Shown: positions 1 to 7,353, numbered from the stretch's first letter. The stretch is 18,885 nucleotides of DNA from Wenzhouxiangella sp. (GCA_007135355.1 SLJA01000146.1:1-18885); one strand, 5' to 3'. Notes: generated by a model not told the origin, from the letters alone. Numbers and translations: made by a program.

Positions 1-586
1 CACGCGTATTCCATGAGCCGATCTGCCCGGTCAGAGCGACGCCGTCTTCGGGCGTACGGGTCAGGAAGTTGATCACGCCACCGATGTTGTTGGGGCCGAA
101 ACGCAGGGACGAAGCGCCTTTCAGGACCTCGGCACCCTCCATGCGCTGCACGCGCGGATTGAAGTAGCGGGCGTTGCCGACGAAGATTCCGGGCTGAATC
201 GGCACCCCATCTTCCAGCACCAGGGTTTTGTAGTCCCCGGCCGGCAGACCGCGCACGCCGATATTGGTGACCACGGCGCTGTCTTCCTCGCGCTTGATGA
301 AGATCCCCGGCACGCGGCGCAGCAGGTCCTCGGTGGAACGCGGCTGGACCAGCTCGACGTCCTCCTCGGTCACGGTATAGATCGCACCCGGCGTCAAAGC
401 CAGGTTGAGGGGATCCGGAGCGACGACGCGGATTCGAGGCAATTCGGTGGAATCCGACTCCAGACCGGAACCGCCCTGCTCGGCTTCAGCCGCCTCCACC
501 GCGGCCAGGCTGGCGCCCGAGGCCAGCAGCAAAGCCAGGGAAATGGCGCAGGCCAGCGGGTTTTTTTGGGTGCGAATGGCTGACAT
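1..586 (-). CDS. TonB-dependent outer-membrane receptor, FecA-like (5' part only)
   Basis: This is the N-terminal ~195 residues of an outer-membrane receptor that runs off the left edge. The ATG at 586 is preceded by GAGGAA (about 10 nt upstream). A signal peptide follows, with a hydrophobic stretch (residues ~10-28) and a small-residue cleavage region (SGASLAAVEA). A TonB plug domain comes next (residues ~50 onward), with RSTEDLLRRVPGIF, VRGLPAGDYKTLVLEDGVP and a SLRFGPNNIGGVINFLTRTP segment. That last motif is typical of the FecA/ferric-citrate-type subfamily. Family members import ferric chelates across the outer membrane using TonB energy. The exact substrate cannot be told from the plug alone. 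The gene has its own promoter and probable Fur site upstream, so iron-repressed expression is inferred. The barrel lies outside the window, so completeness cannot be judged. Confidence 0.88.
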   Translation of the reverse strand, partial: MSAIRTQKNPLACAISLALLLASGASLAAVEAAEAEQGGSGLESDSTELPRIRVVAPDPLNLALTPGAIYTVTEEDVELVQPRSTEDLLRRVPGIFIKREEDSAVVTNIGVRGLPAGDYKTLVLEDGVPIQPGIFVGNARYFNPRVQRMEGAEVLKGASSLRFGPNNIGGVINFLTRTPEDGVALTGQIGSWNTR

Positions 587-624
587 CGAAACTAACTTCC
601 TCGTGAGTTGTTATGCGAGCGTCT

Positions 625-654
625 ATTATAACGATATCCATTCGCATTAGTAAA
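625..654 (-). promoter_or_regulatory. Putative sigma70 promoter of the TonB-dependent receptor
   Basis: Read on the minus strand, a perfect -10 TATAAT lies at 625-630 and a -35-like TTTACT (4/6) at 649-654, with an 18 bp spacer. Transcription would start near 618, giving a leader of about 32 nt with GAGGAA before the ATG at 586. This was found by eye. Confidence 0.55.
627..645 (-). promoter_or_regulatory. Probable Fur box over the TonB-dependent receptor promoter
   Basis: The minus-strand 19-mer GCGAATGGATATCGTTATA matches the Fur consensus GATAATGATAATCATTATC at 12 of 19 positions by my alignment. It covers the -10/-35 spacer and part of the -10, the usual place for iron-dependent repression. 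The match is moderate. The case is helped by the receptor's probable role in iron uptake. Confidence 0.45.
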
Positions 655-707
655 CGGATTCTTATCAATTCGTTGACGATTTCCTCTTGAGGGGCAGTCA
701 GAAGTGC

Positions 708-2633
708 TTAGTCCCAGTGCCGCCAGAATCTGGAGGGCAGTTCCTCGACCACTTCCAGCACCAGCTGGTCGCTCAACACCTGACCGTTACGGTCGGTGCT
801 TTCGATCTCGAATACATGCACGCCCAGCGGCAAATCGGCCGGCAGCGGGGCTTTCCACAAATGCACGTTGCGGTCTGACAGGGAGCGTCCCTGCGGGCGC
901 GGCGGGCCGTCGTTGGTGCGGCCGCGGAAGGTTTCATAGCCCTGGGTGCGCGGCTCGCCGGAGCGGCTGACAATGGCGCGGCGGGCGTCGCTGGCCTGGT
1001 GCTGCATGGCAAAGGGGTCGACGAACAGCGCGCCGGTGCGCGGCGCCTCGCCCTGGCCTTCCTGCGTGCGCTCAAGCGCAAACCACTCGCCCTGCCCCAG
1101 CCGCGCGCGCACGCTGGTGGCCTGGCTGCCCATCCACACATTGGCGGTCAGAAACACTTGACCCGCCAGGTCTTCGGGCGTCAGCAGCTGGGTATCACCC
1201 AGGTCGTGGATGGACACCGGCGGGACGGGGTCGCGCTCGGATGGAGATTCGCGCATCCAGGCATCCAGCGTTTCGTACCAGTCGCGAAAGCGCGGGGTAT
1301 TGAGCGCCACCCACTGGCCACGGCGCGGGTCCAGACGGCTGCCGCGGTAGCGCTCGCGATAGTCAATGCCATCGAAATCCAGCATCACCACGCCCCTGGG
1401 TGCTCCTAAGCGCTGCAGCGCCATGGGGATGCCGTCGATATCAAAATTGCCCTGCCACCACGCACCAGAGGCGGCGCCGGCAATGATATGACGGAACGGC
1501 AGCGGACCGACGCCGACGTGTTCCTCCCAACCTTTGTAAAACTCGCCGGGCTCGAGGTTTTCCACGGTGTGGGTGTGGCCGGAAATGGACAGCGCCGGGC
1601 GGCCTTCCAGCAGGGCATGGATTTCGGGCGCGTTGTCGGTCTGGTGAACCACGCTGTGAGCGTCGCTGAAAGACACCAGCGGGATGTGGTGCAGCAGCAC
1701 GATCAGGCGGTCTTCGGGAATGTGGGCCAGCAGGTTTTCCAGCCACTGCATCTGAATGTCGGGCACCCGGCCGTTGTAGCGCGGGCGCTCTTCCAGGCAG
1801 AATTCACGGCCGGGCAATCGCGCGTCGTCTTCGCCGCAGGGGTAATAAACATTGTTGAGCGCAACGAATGTGGCCTGTCCGATTTCGAAGGCGAAATAAG
1901 ACGGCTTGGCCATGCGCCGCCAGGAGTCGGCCGAGTGGGCCATTTCGGTGGCGTCGAAGTCCAAGTCGTGATTGCCGAACACCAGCCACTGCGGCACGCC
2001 AACGGCCGCGCCCACGCGCATCAGCCGATCCAGCAGATCCAGGTCGTCGCCCATCACGTCGCCGACATAGATCATGCAGTCGCCGTCGCTTAAGCCTTCG
2101 TCGAGCAGGTCGACCACGGTGCTGGCGCGGAAGAAACCAACCTCGTCGTTGGAATAGGTCTGGCTGTCGCCGACGATAGCGCAGCGGAATTGATCGCCTT
2201 GCGGCGCCGGCAGCAGCGGGAAGTCGATGCGCTCGGGCAAAGGTCCGGGGTCTGGCAAACCACCGAACCTCAGCGGTTCGGGCGTGCCGCCGGCTTTCCA
2301 GGTGAAGGCAAATTGCGGAACCTGGCGCTCATCGACCGGCACGCGCCAGCCGGCCGGCTGGATGACCGTGACATCCATGTCGGCGCGCACCGGTAATTGG
2401 TAGCGGCCCTCGGCGTCGGTGACCGTGACCTCCAGCCCGTTGGAGACCAGCACGCCGGCAATGCCGGGTTCGTTGTCCTGGCGTTGACCATCGCCGTTCA
2501 GATCGGAAAACACCATGCCGCGCAGCTTTCCCGGATCATCGGCTGCAAAACCCAGGCTCGGCGACAAGCAAAACAGGATCACCACACCCATGGCGAGGGC
2601 GGTCGGAACACGGCAAGGCAAACCAATACGCAT
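708..2633 (-). CDS. Exported calcineurin-like metallophosphoesterase with MetallophosN/C-type flanking domains
   Basis: A 641-residue protein with a signal peptide (residues 1-30, ending GFA-ADD). An SdrD B-like/carboxypeptidase-regulatory-like beta domain follows (residues ~36-95, with VFSDLNGDGQRQDNEPGIAG and TDAEGRYQLP). The calcineurin-like core spans about 148-390. Metal-site motifs visible are GDSQ (155-158), GDVMGDD (191-197), GNHD (220-223), LLHHIP (313-318) and SGHTHT (351-356). The C-terminal ~200 residues fit the beta-rich MetallophosC type. The position of Q158 is normally His in the wider superfamily, while DxQ is, to my recollection, common in this subfamily. The substrate (phosphomonoester, diester or nucleotide) is unknown, and location in the periplasm or outside the cell is inferred. 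The ATG at 2633 has no clear ribosome-binding site. It sits 100 bp downstream of the helicase gene and 121 bp upstream of the receptor gene. Confidence 0.87.
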   Translation of the reverse strand: MRIGLPCRVPTALAMGVVILFCLSPSLGFAADDPGKLRGMVFSDLNGDGQRQDNEPGIAGVLVSNGLEVTVTDAEGRYQLPVRADMDVTVIQPAGWRVPVDERQVPQFAFTWKAGGTPEPLRFGGLPDPGPLPERIDFPLLPAPQGDQFRCAIVGDSQTYSNDEVGFFRASTVVDLLDEGLSDGDCMIYVGDVMGDDLDLLDRLMRVGAAVGVPQWLVFGNHDLDFDATEMAHSADSWRRMAKPSYFAFEIGQATFVALNNVYYPCGEDDARLPGREFCLEERPRYNGRVPDIQMQWLENLLAHIPEDRLIVLLHHIPLVSFSDAHSVVHQTDNAPEIHALLEGRPALSISGHTHTVENLEPGEFYKGWEEHVGVGPLPFRHIIAGAASGAWWQGNFDIDGIPMALQRLGAPRGVVMLDFDGIDYRERYRGSRLDPRRGQWVALNTPRFRDWYETLDAWMRESPSERDPVPPVSIHDLGDTQLLTPEDLAGQVFLTANVWMGSQATSVRARLGQGEWFALERTQEGQGEAPRTGALFVDPFAMQHQASDARRAIVSRSGEPRTQGYETFRGRTNDGPPRPQGRSLSDRNVHLWKAPLPADLPLGVHVFEIESTDRNGQVLSDQLVLEVVEELPSRFWRHWD

Positions 2634-2733
2634 GGAGGACAGTTGGAATATTCAGGCTGAGTGTTCTATGTAGCAGCTTTTGGCTACGCGTGCATGAAGC
2701 CGGCACTGCTGCGCGGCGGGTGGCGATTGCGCC

Positions 2734-5646
2734 TCAGGCCGAACCGAGCAGTTCGGCCAGATCTTCGGCGCTCAAGTCCAGCGCCCCACCGCCGCCGAGC
2801 AGGCCATCGATCAATTCGCGCTTGGCGCCCTGCATTTGCTGGATCTTGTCCTCGATGGTGGCGTCGGTCAGCAGGCGGTAGACAAAAACCTTCTGGTCCT
2901 GGCCGATGCGATGGGCGCGATCGGTGGCCTGGTCCTCCACCGCCGGGTTCCACCACGGGTCGTAGTGGATGACAGTGTCGGCCGCGGTCAGGTTCAGGCC
3001 GACGCCGCCGGCGCGCAGGCTGATCAGGAACACCGGCGCCTGGCCGGACTGGAAGGCTTCGACCACTTTCTGCCGATCGCGAGTCTGGCCGGTCAACTTC
3101 AGATACGGAATGGCACGCTGCGCCAGCTCGCGCTCGATGAGTTCCAGCATGCGCACAAACTGCGAAAACAGCAGGATGCGACGTCCTTCAACGACCATCT
3201 CCGGTACCAGGTCCATCAGCAGTGCCAGCTTGGCCGACCCGCTTGCCCCCACCGCGGCGTGCGGGTCGAGCAGGCGTGGGTCGCAGCAGATCTGGCGCAG
3301 CTTGAGCAGCGCGTCGAGAATGACGATGCGGCCGCGTTCCGGCCCGTCGACATGGAAGGCACGGCGCACGCGCTCTTGCATCTCGGCGCGCACCGTCTCG
3401 TAGGTCTTGAGCTGAGAGCCGACCAGCGGCACGCTGCGCACGATTTCGGTCTTGGGCGGCAGCTCGGGCGCCACCTCGGCCTTGCTGCGGCGCAGGAAGA
3501 ACGGGCGGATGCGGCGAGCCAGCTGCGTCCGGCGCTCCTCGTTGCCGGCCTTTTCGATCGGTTGGCGGAAATAGCCGCGAAACTGCTTGTCCGAGCCCAG
3601 CAGGCCCGGCATCAGAAAATCGAACTGGCTCCACAATTCGCTCAAGTTGTTTTCCAGCGGCGTGCCGGTCAGGCACAGGCGGTGCCGGGCCTGCAGCTGG
3701 CGCACGGCGCGACTGGCCCGGGTGCGTGCATTCTTGATCGCCTGGGCCTCGTCGAGAATCAGCAGATGCCAGCGCTCGCGCTTGAGCCAGTCGATATCGC
3801 GCCCCAGCAAGGGATAAGTCGTCAGCACCAGGTCCGAGTCGCCGACCCACTGGAACTGGCCGCGCCGCTCGGGGCCATGCAGCAGCAGGGTTTTGAGGCC
3901 GGGCGCGAAGCGGCGCGCTTCGCTTTTCCAGTTGAACATCAGGCTGGTCGGGGCCACCACCAGCGCCGGCCGGTCGAGACGGCCGCTCTCTTTTTCGGTC
4001 AGGATGTGAGCCAGGGTCTGAATGGTTTTGCCCAGGCCCATGTCGTCGGCCAGGATGCCGCCAAAGCCGGCCTCGCACAGGAATTGCAACCAACCCAGCC
4101 CCAGACGCTGATAATCACGCAAGCGCGCCTGCAGACCGGCGGGCGCCCGGGCCGGCAGGATTTGCTCGAACTGGCCCAGACGCCGGGCCACATCAGCCAG
4201 CTCGGCATCCCCGGCCAGCGGCCAGCAGGCACTCAGCTGGTTCAGCTCGGCCAAACGAGCCCGTCGCAACTTCAGCACGCCGGACGGGAGCCGCGTATCG
4301 ACATCGCCCAATTCCGGCAGGGCCGTAAGCACGGCTGTCATGTGCTCGACCGGCACCGGCAGCACGCGCCGTCCGTCCACATCGAGAATGGCAAGCCGGT
4401 CCGAATCGGGCGATTGCAGCAGTTCCCGCAGCAACATCGGCGTGGCCGAGCGCGCCCATTGAGCCAGTGCCGACAACAGGCTGATTCGCTCAGCGCCGGC
4501 TTCGATCTGCAGGTCCAGCGCGATCCAGTCCGCATCGATCGTGGCCAGCCGGCATGTCCAGCGCTCCGGCACGATCCGCTCCAGCATCAAATCAGCAGCC
4601 TTTTCAAGCCGCCATCCCTGTGCGGCCAACTCGTCCAGCGACTGCTGGGCGCGTACCCAGGACTCGGTCAGACGATTGCGTTGCCCCGGCACCAGCAAAC
4701 CGCCGCTGCCCGGCGGATAATCCAGCCCATCGGCCGCGCTCAACGGCACCAGCCCGACTGCCTCCAGTTGGGCCAGACAGGCTTCCTCAAAATCGTGATC
4801 GCGCTCGGCCCGCAACACCCGACCCACAGTGGCGTCCGATGCCGGTGGCAGCAGGCGCGAATCTCCTTCATGGTCCCAGGCCAGCTCCAGCGGGCCGTAC
4901 TGGAAACTCAAGCCGGCCGAGGGCAAGGGCATGAACCGTCCGCCGCAACCGACCTCGACATTGGCCAGACGCAGGCGTGGCTCGGGCCGACCCGAATCAA
5001 CCCGCTGCCATTCCAGCGCGGCCGGCCGCGGCAGCGCACTGCCCTCGTCCGCCAGGGTCATGATCAGCCGCTGCGTGCGGCCCGGATCGAGCCGACCCTC
5101 GGCGATCAGCTCGAGCGCTCTTGCCGGCTCGCGCAGCGGGCGAACCGGTCGACACCGGCCGCTATGACAATCCACCAGCCAGGGCGGATTCAGCGGCAGC
5201 TGCAGCCACTCGCCCATGCCCGAGCCCGACAGATCGAAGCACAGCTGCTGCGTGCCGTCCGCATGCAGCTGCCACTGCACATCGCTGCTCACAGGCTCAC
5301 TCGGCTGCAGCGCCGGGCCGTCTGGCGACTGCCAGTAACAGCGACCGGAGTCCAGCAAGGCACGGAACAAATCTTCGGCCGATGCCGGCAGCGGATGCCA
5401 GGTCAGGCCCGGCACCAGGGCCGAGCGTTCGGCCAGCTCATGCAGGATGCGGTAGTCCTCGTCGGCCACGTAGGCCGGACGCATCTCCTGCTCAAGCAAG
5501 CTCAGTGAGAAAGGCACCACCGCGCCGATGACGCCGGCCAGCGGTGAGCGCACCGGGCTGACGCTAAGCTCTCCACCGGCCGATAGTTGCAGCAGGTAGA
5601 GCAAGCGATGGCGCGGTCTGGCCCGCTGTGCGACACCCCATTGCAT
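2734..5646 (-). CDS. SNF2/RapA-family helicase-like ATPase, no SWIM domain at the N terminus
   Basis: A 970-residue superfamily 2 ATPase. The N-terminal ~490 residues are the poorly conserved accessory region of bacterial SNF2 proteins (RHRLLYLLQL...LSVSPV near residues 12-32). The helicase domain carries DYQRLGLGWL (511-520), Walker A ADDMGLGKT (533-541), DEAQ (632-635), GTPLENN (661-667) and, near residue 910, AHRIGQDQKVFVYRL of the C-terminal lobe. Relatives translocate on double-stranded DNA and remodel protein-DNA or RNA polymerase complexes. The exact job here is unknown. Many relatives I recall carry an N-terminal SWIM zinc finger of 100 or more residues, absent here. The reading frame stays open upstream to about 5790 but has no ATG, GTG or TTG there, so ATG 5646 is the only plausible start, although it lacks a Shine-Dalgarno. 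It lies 14 bp after the DUF2007 gene, suggesting one transcript. Confidence 0.92.
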   Translation of the reverse strand: MQWGVAQRARPRHRLLYLLQLSAGGELSVSPVRSPLAGVIGAVVPFSLSLLEQEMRPAYVADEDYRILHELAERSALVPGLTWHPLPASAEDLFRALLDSGRCYWQSPDGPALQPSEPVSSDVQWQLHADGTQQLCFDLSGSGMGEWLQLPLNPPWLVDCHSGRCRPVRPLREPARALELIAEGRLDPGRTQRLIMTLADEGSALPRPAALEWQRVDSGRPEPRLRLANVEVGCGGRFMPLPSAGLSFQYGPLELAWDHEGDSRLLPPASDATVGRVLRAERDHDFEEACLAQLEAVGLVPLSAADGLDYPPGSGGLLVPGQRNRLTESWVRAQQSLDELAAQGWRLEKAADLMLERIVPERWTCRLATIDADWIALDLQIEAGAERISLLSALAQWARSATPMLLRELLQSPDSDRLAILDVDGRRVLPVPVEHMTAVLTALPELGDVDTRLPSGVLKLRRARLAELNQLSACWPLAGDAELADVARRLGQFEQILPARAPAGLQARLRDYQRLGLGWLQFLCEAGFGGILADDMGLGKTIQTLAHILTEKESGRLDRPALVVAPTSLMFNWKSEARRFAPGLKTLLLHGPERRGQFQWVGDSDLVLTTYPLLGRDIDWLKRERWHLLILDEAQAIKNARTRASRAVRQLQARHRLCLTGTPLENNLSELWSQFDFLMPGLLGSDKQFRGYFRQPIEKAGNEERRTQLARRIRPFFLRRSKAEVAPELPPKTEIVRSVPLVGSQLKTYETVRAEMQERVRRAFHVDGPERGRIVILDALLKLRQICCDPRLLDPHAAVGASGSAKLALLMDLVPEMVVEGRRILLFSQFVRMLELIERELAQRAIPYLKLTGQTRDRQKVVEAFQSGQAPVFLISLRAGGVGLNLTAADTVIHYDPWWNPAVEDQATDRAHRIGQDQKVFVYRLLTDATIEDKIQQMQGAKRELIDGLLGGGGALDLSAEDLAELLGSA

Positions 5647-5660
5647 GGCCGGGCTGAGCG

Positions 5661-6017
5661 CTAAGGACCCAAGTGCAGAACCACGGCCAATAGCCCCAGC
5701 AACACGGCCAGGGTGATGACGAGTCCGCGAATCATCTGCCGACGCGCCTGTACCGCCCCTTCTTCCTGAAAGGTGTGCATGTCCTGCTCATCGAGGGCAT
5801 TGGCGGGCCGGTGGTCAGCGTTTTCCAGCAGCTGCCGCGCATCTTCGTACTGGCCCGCCAGCACGGCCCACAGGGCGGCGCGGTCGACCTGTCCACCCGA
5901 CAAGCCGGGTTTCAGAACGGTCAGTTCCGAAACGTGGGTAGCGATTCCGCGCGAGCGCAGGAAGGCCGCCCGTTCTTCAGCGGCCGACAACGAGGGGTAG
6001 CGGGCGATCAGGCGCAC
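5661..6017 (-). CDS. DUF2007-type small protein with a C-terminal membrane anchor
   Basis: A 118-residue protein. Residues ~1-70 (RLIARYPSLSAAEERAAFLRSRGIATHV) match the DUF2007 'putative signal transducing protein' pattern, which starts with a strand then a helix handling positional swaps. A charged linker follows, then one transmembrane helix (about 98-116, GLVITLAVLLGLLAVVLHLG). The start is GTG at 6017. Reading further upstream in frame reaches a TGA at 6036-6038 with no ATG, so GTG is preferred, with only a weak GGA about 13 nt upstream. No function is established for the family that I can name. It precedes the SNF2 gene by 14 bp and is probably co-transcribed with it. Confidence 0.72.
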   Translation of the reverse strand: MRLIARYPSLSAAEERAAFLRSRGIATHVSELTVLKPGLSGGQVDRAALWAVLAGQYEDARQLLENADHRPANALDEQDMHTFQEEGAVQARRQMIRGLVITLAVLLGLLAVVLHLGP

Positions 6018-6035
6018 GAGTTTGTCATCCGGGAT

Positions 6036-6236
6036 TCAAGCCAACTCCGAAATTCTATCCTGACTGCCGTGCCTTGGAACCGACGGGTTCCGGTTGCCGC
6101 GGCGGACGTCGATACAAGCGTCGTGCGGCCCTTGTTTGCGCACAATCGGTTTGCGCACAATCGATTTGCGCACAATCGGCGCATCAGTGTCAAAACTCGC
6201 CCGGGCCATGCGGAACATTTCCGGGCCCTCGGGCAT
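6036..6236 (-). pseudogene. Small ORF beginning MPEGPE, possible Fpg/Nei DNA glycosylase remnant
   Basis: A 66-codon ORF starts with ATG at 6236, only 4 bp after the DUF423 stop. It begins MPEGPEMFRMARAS. MPEGPE is the hallmark N terminus of Fpg/Nei glycosylases, where Pro after Met and the two Glu residues form the active site. After about 14 residues the resemblance ends. The ORF then runs through three 5-residue units (IVRKS, IVRKP, IVRKQ) and a tail with no glycosylase features, no H2TH domain and no zinc finger. Family members are about 270 residues long. I read this as a 5' scrap left by a deletion, but a chance match or a small expressed protein remains possible. Confidence 0.4.
6134..6178. 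repeat. Tandem repeat, 3 x 15 bp
   Basis: Three adjacent units occur at 6134-6148, 6149-6163 and 6164-6178, each (G/A)TTTGCGCACAATCG. They differ only at the first base of the third copy. The unit holds the palindrome TGCGCA and is in frame with the minus-strand MPEGPE ORF, adding five codons per copy. No other repeats of this unit are seen in the window. Confidence 0.9.
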
Positions 6237-6240
6237 GGCG

Positions 6241-6621
6241 TCAGTCCCGCCCCGCCTGCACCCCGGCCCAGATCAACAGCAGCCAGCCGAACATGAGGCT
6301 GACGCCGCCGATGGGAGTGACGTAGGTCAACGACAAAATACCGGTCAGAGCGGCGGCGTAAATGCTGAAACTGAACAGGACGGTGCCGACGATCAGGAAG
6401 GAGGCCGACATGTTGATCCAGCGCGTCGGACGCGCGCCGCATAAGAGGCTCAGGCCCAGCGCGGTGACAATCAGCGCGCCGACCTGGTGATAGCGCACCG
6501 CGGTCATGACCCAGCGCCAGACTTCGGCCTCGACCCGCTGCTGCAGGAGATGTTCGGCGGAAGCGCCAATCACGACGGAAAGCAGGCCCAAAACGGCACC
6601 GGCGACAAGAACAGGATTCAT
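6241..6621 (-). CDS. DUF423 (YgdD-like) inner-membrane protein
   Basis: A 126-residue hydrophobic protein with four predicted membrane helices. Signature segments are LGLLSVVIGASAEHLL near the N terminus, WVMTAVRYHQVGALIVTALGL in the middle, and TPIGGVSLMFGWLLLIW at the C terminus, all characteristic of DUF423/YgdD. Family length is about 120-130 residues, so it is complete. I start at ATG 6621 (MNPVLVAG) rather than the TTG two codons upstream at 6627. The ribosome-binding site is weak. The function is unknown in the family. It is the first gene of the minus-strand run that continues through the MPEGPE ORF, the DUF2007 gene and the helicase gene. Confidence 0.88.
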   Translation of the reverse strand: MNPVLVAGAVLGLLSVVIGASAEHLLQQRVEAEVWRWVMTAVRYHQVGALIVTALGLSLLCGARPTRWINMSASFLIVGTVLFSFSIYAAALTGILSLTYVTPIGGVSLMFGWLLLIWAGVQAGRD

Positions 6622-6660
6622 GGGCAAAGCTGCGTTGAAACTCGGTCGGCAGTATGGCGC

Positions 6661-6693
6661 AGGGCTGATCAGTGCGATGGCAAGATCAGCCTT
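6661..6693. repeat. Inverted repeat between the DUF427 and DUF423 genes
   Basis: GGCTGATC (6663-6670) pairs exactly with GATCAGCC (6684-6691). It can extend by one G-U and one A-T pair outward, with a 13 nt loop. It lies between the DUF427 stop and the DUF423 start, both on the minus strand. There is no following U-run, so it is either a weak terminator for the DUF427 gene or an operator-like site. Confidence 0.4.
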
Positions 6694-6735
6694 GACGGTT
6701 CAATGCGCCCCACCTTGCCGCGGAGCGCAACCACG

Positions 6736-7209
6736 CTACCAGCCGCGCGTCCCCGGCCCGCCCTTGAAGGGACCGCTGACCCAGGAGGTGATCCAGCCAC
6801 CATAGAAATCACCTTCCTGGGGCCGGATACGCTCGCCGGCGACGTAGCAGGCTTCGACGCGGCCGGCGTAAAAAGAGACATGATCACGAATGCGTTCATC
6901 GCGTGGATCCGGGTAGGCCCAGCACACATCCTCAATCAGGCCATTCTCGGTGCGCAGATGCCAGTAGCGCGCCTGTCCCTTCCACTCGCAGAAGGTGCGC
7001 GTCGCGCTGGGCTCGAGGCAGGCAAAATCCACGTCCTCGGGCGGAAAATAAAAACAGGGAGGATGCGAGGTCTCCAGAACCCGAACGCCCGTGGTTGTCG
7101 AGGCCAGAACGCGGCCCCGGTTCTCCACCTTGAGCGGCCAATCGACGCGCTCAATCCGCGGCGGCCGCGGATAGTCCCAGACAGATTCGTTTTTTGGCAG
7201 CGTTTGCAT
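6736..7209 (-). CDS. DUF427 domain-containing protein
   Basis: A 157-residue soluble protein beginning MQTLPKNESVWDYPRPPRIE. The DUF427 core is recognisable from VENRGRVLASTTTGVRVLETSHPPCFYFPPEDV, then FCEWKGQARYWHL, WAYPDP and VSFYAGRVE. The domain is a compact beta fold of unproven biochemical role, found in many bacteria and some fungi. I start at ATG 7209. The longer reading from TTG 7269 adds a 20-residue Ser/His-rich extension unlike the family. A GGAG lies about 14 nt upstream. The gene is transcribed away from bfd, and its upstream region is shared with the bfd control sites. Confidence 0.85.
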   Translation of the reverse strand: MQTLPKNESVWDYPRPPRIERVDWPLKVENRGRVLASTTTGVRVLETSHPPCFYFPPEDVDFACLEPSATRTFCEWKGQARYWHLRTENGLIEDVCWAYPDPRDERIRDHVSFYAGRVEACYVAGERIRPQEGDFYGGWITSWVSGPFKGGPGTRGW

Positions 7210-7301
7210 GACAGTTGCAGGTCTCCGTGGCAAATGAGTCAGGCTCGAGGATGAGTGGTGCAGGGTCAATGCGGAGAGAACCTGAAAAAAATCCTAAAAA
7301 A

Positions 7302-7315
7302 TTGATCTGGGTCAA
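7302..7315 (+). promoter_or_regulatory. FNR/Anr-type box upstream of bfd
   Basis: TTGATCTGGGTCAA fits the FNR/Anr/Dnr consensus TTGAT-N4-(A/G)TCAA at every defined position. Its centre (7308.5) is 41.5 bp before the start site expected at 7350 from the -10 element, the classic class II activator position. The match and spacing are seen directly. Activation under low oxygen is inferred. Confidence 0.65.
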
Positions 7316-7317
7316 TA

Positions 7318-7344
7318 TTGACAATCATTCTCATTACGTATACT
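7318..7344 (+). promoter_or_regulatory. bfd promoter
   Basis: A perfect -35 TTGACA sits at 7318-7323 and TATACT (5/6 of the -10 consensus) at 7339-7344. The 15 bp spacer is short, which suits a promoter that needs an activator. The expected start site is 7350-7351, only about 4 nt before the bfd ATG. Confidence 0.55.
7320..7338 (+). promoter_or_regulatory. Fur box over the bfd promoter
   Basis: GACAATCATTCTCATTACG matches the Fur consensus GATAATGATAATCATTATC at 13 of 19 positions, including the typical AATCATTCTCATT core. It fills the -35/-10 spacer, where bound Fur would block RNA polymerase. bfd genes are classic iron-starvation genes, so the context supports the call. Confidence 0.68.
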
Positions 7345-7353
7345 GTGTCCACC

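Noticed and set aside
2836..5508. 890-codon open frame antisense to the SNF2 helicase
   Set aside because: It lies wholly over the helicase gene, is rich in Gln, Arg, His and Ala with no domain or motif, and is explained by the codon bias of a GC-rich gene on the other strand.
5647..5790. Extended N terminus of the SNF2 protein
   Set aside because: The frame is open, but contains no ATG, GTG or TTG, so it cannot be supported as coding.
6134..6178. CRISPR array
   Set aside because: The repeats are directly adjacent, only 15 bp long and three in number, with no spacers and no cas genes nearby.
7210..7269. Longer DUF427 protein from TTG 7269
   Set aside because: The added 20 residues are unlike the family, and ATG 7209 gives a family-typical N terminus.
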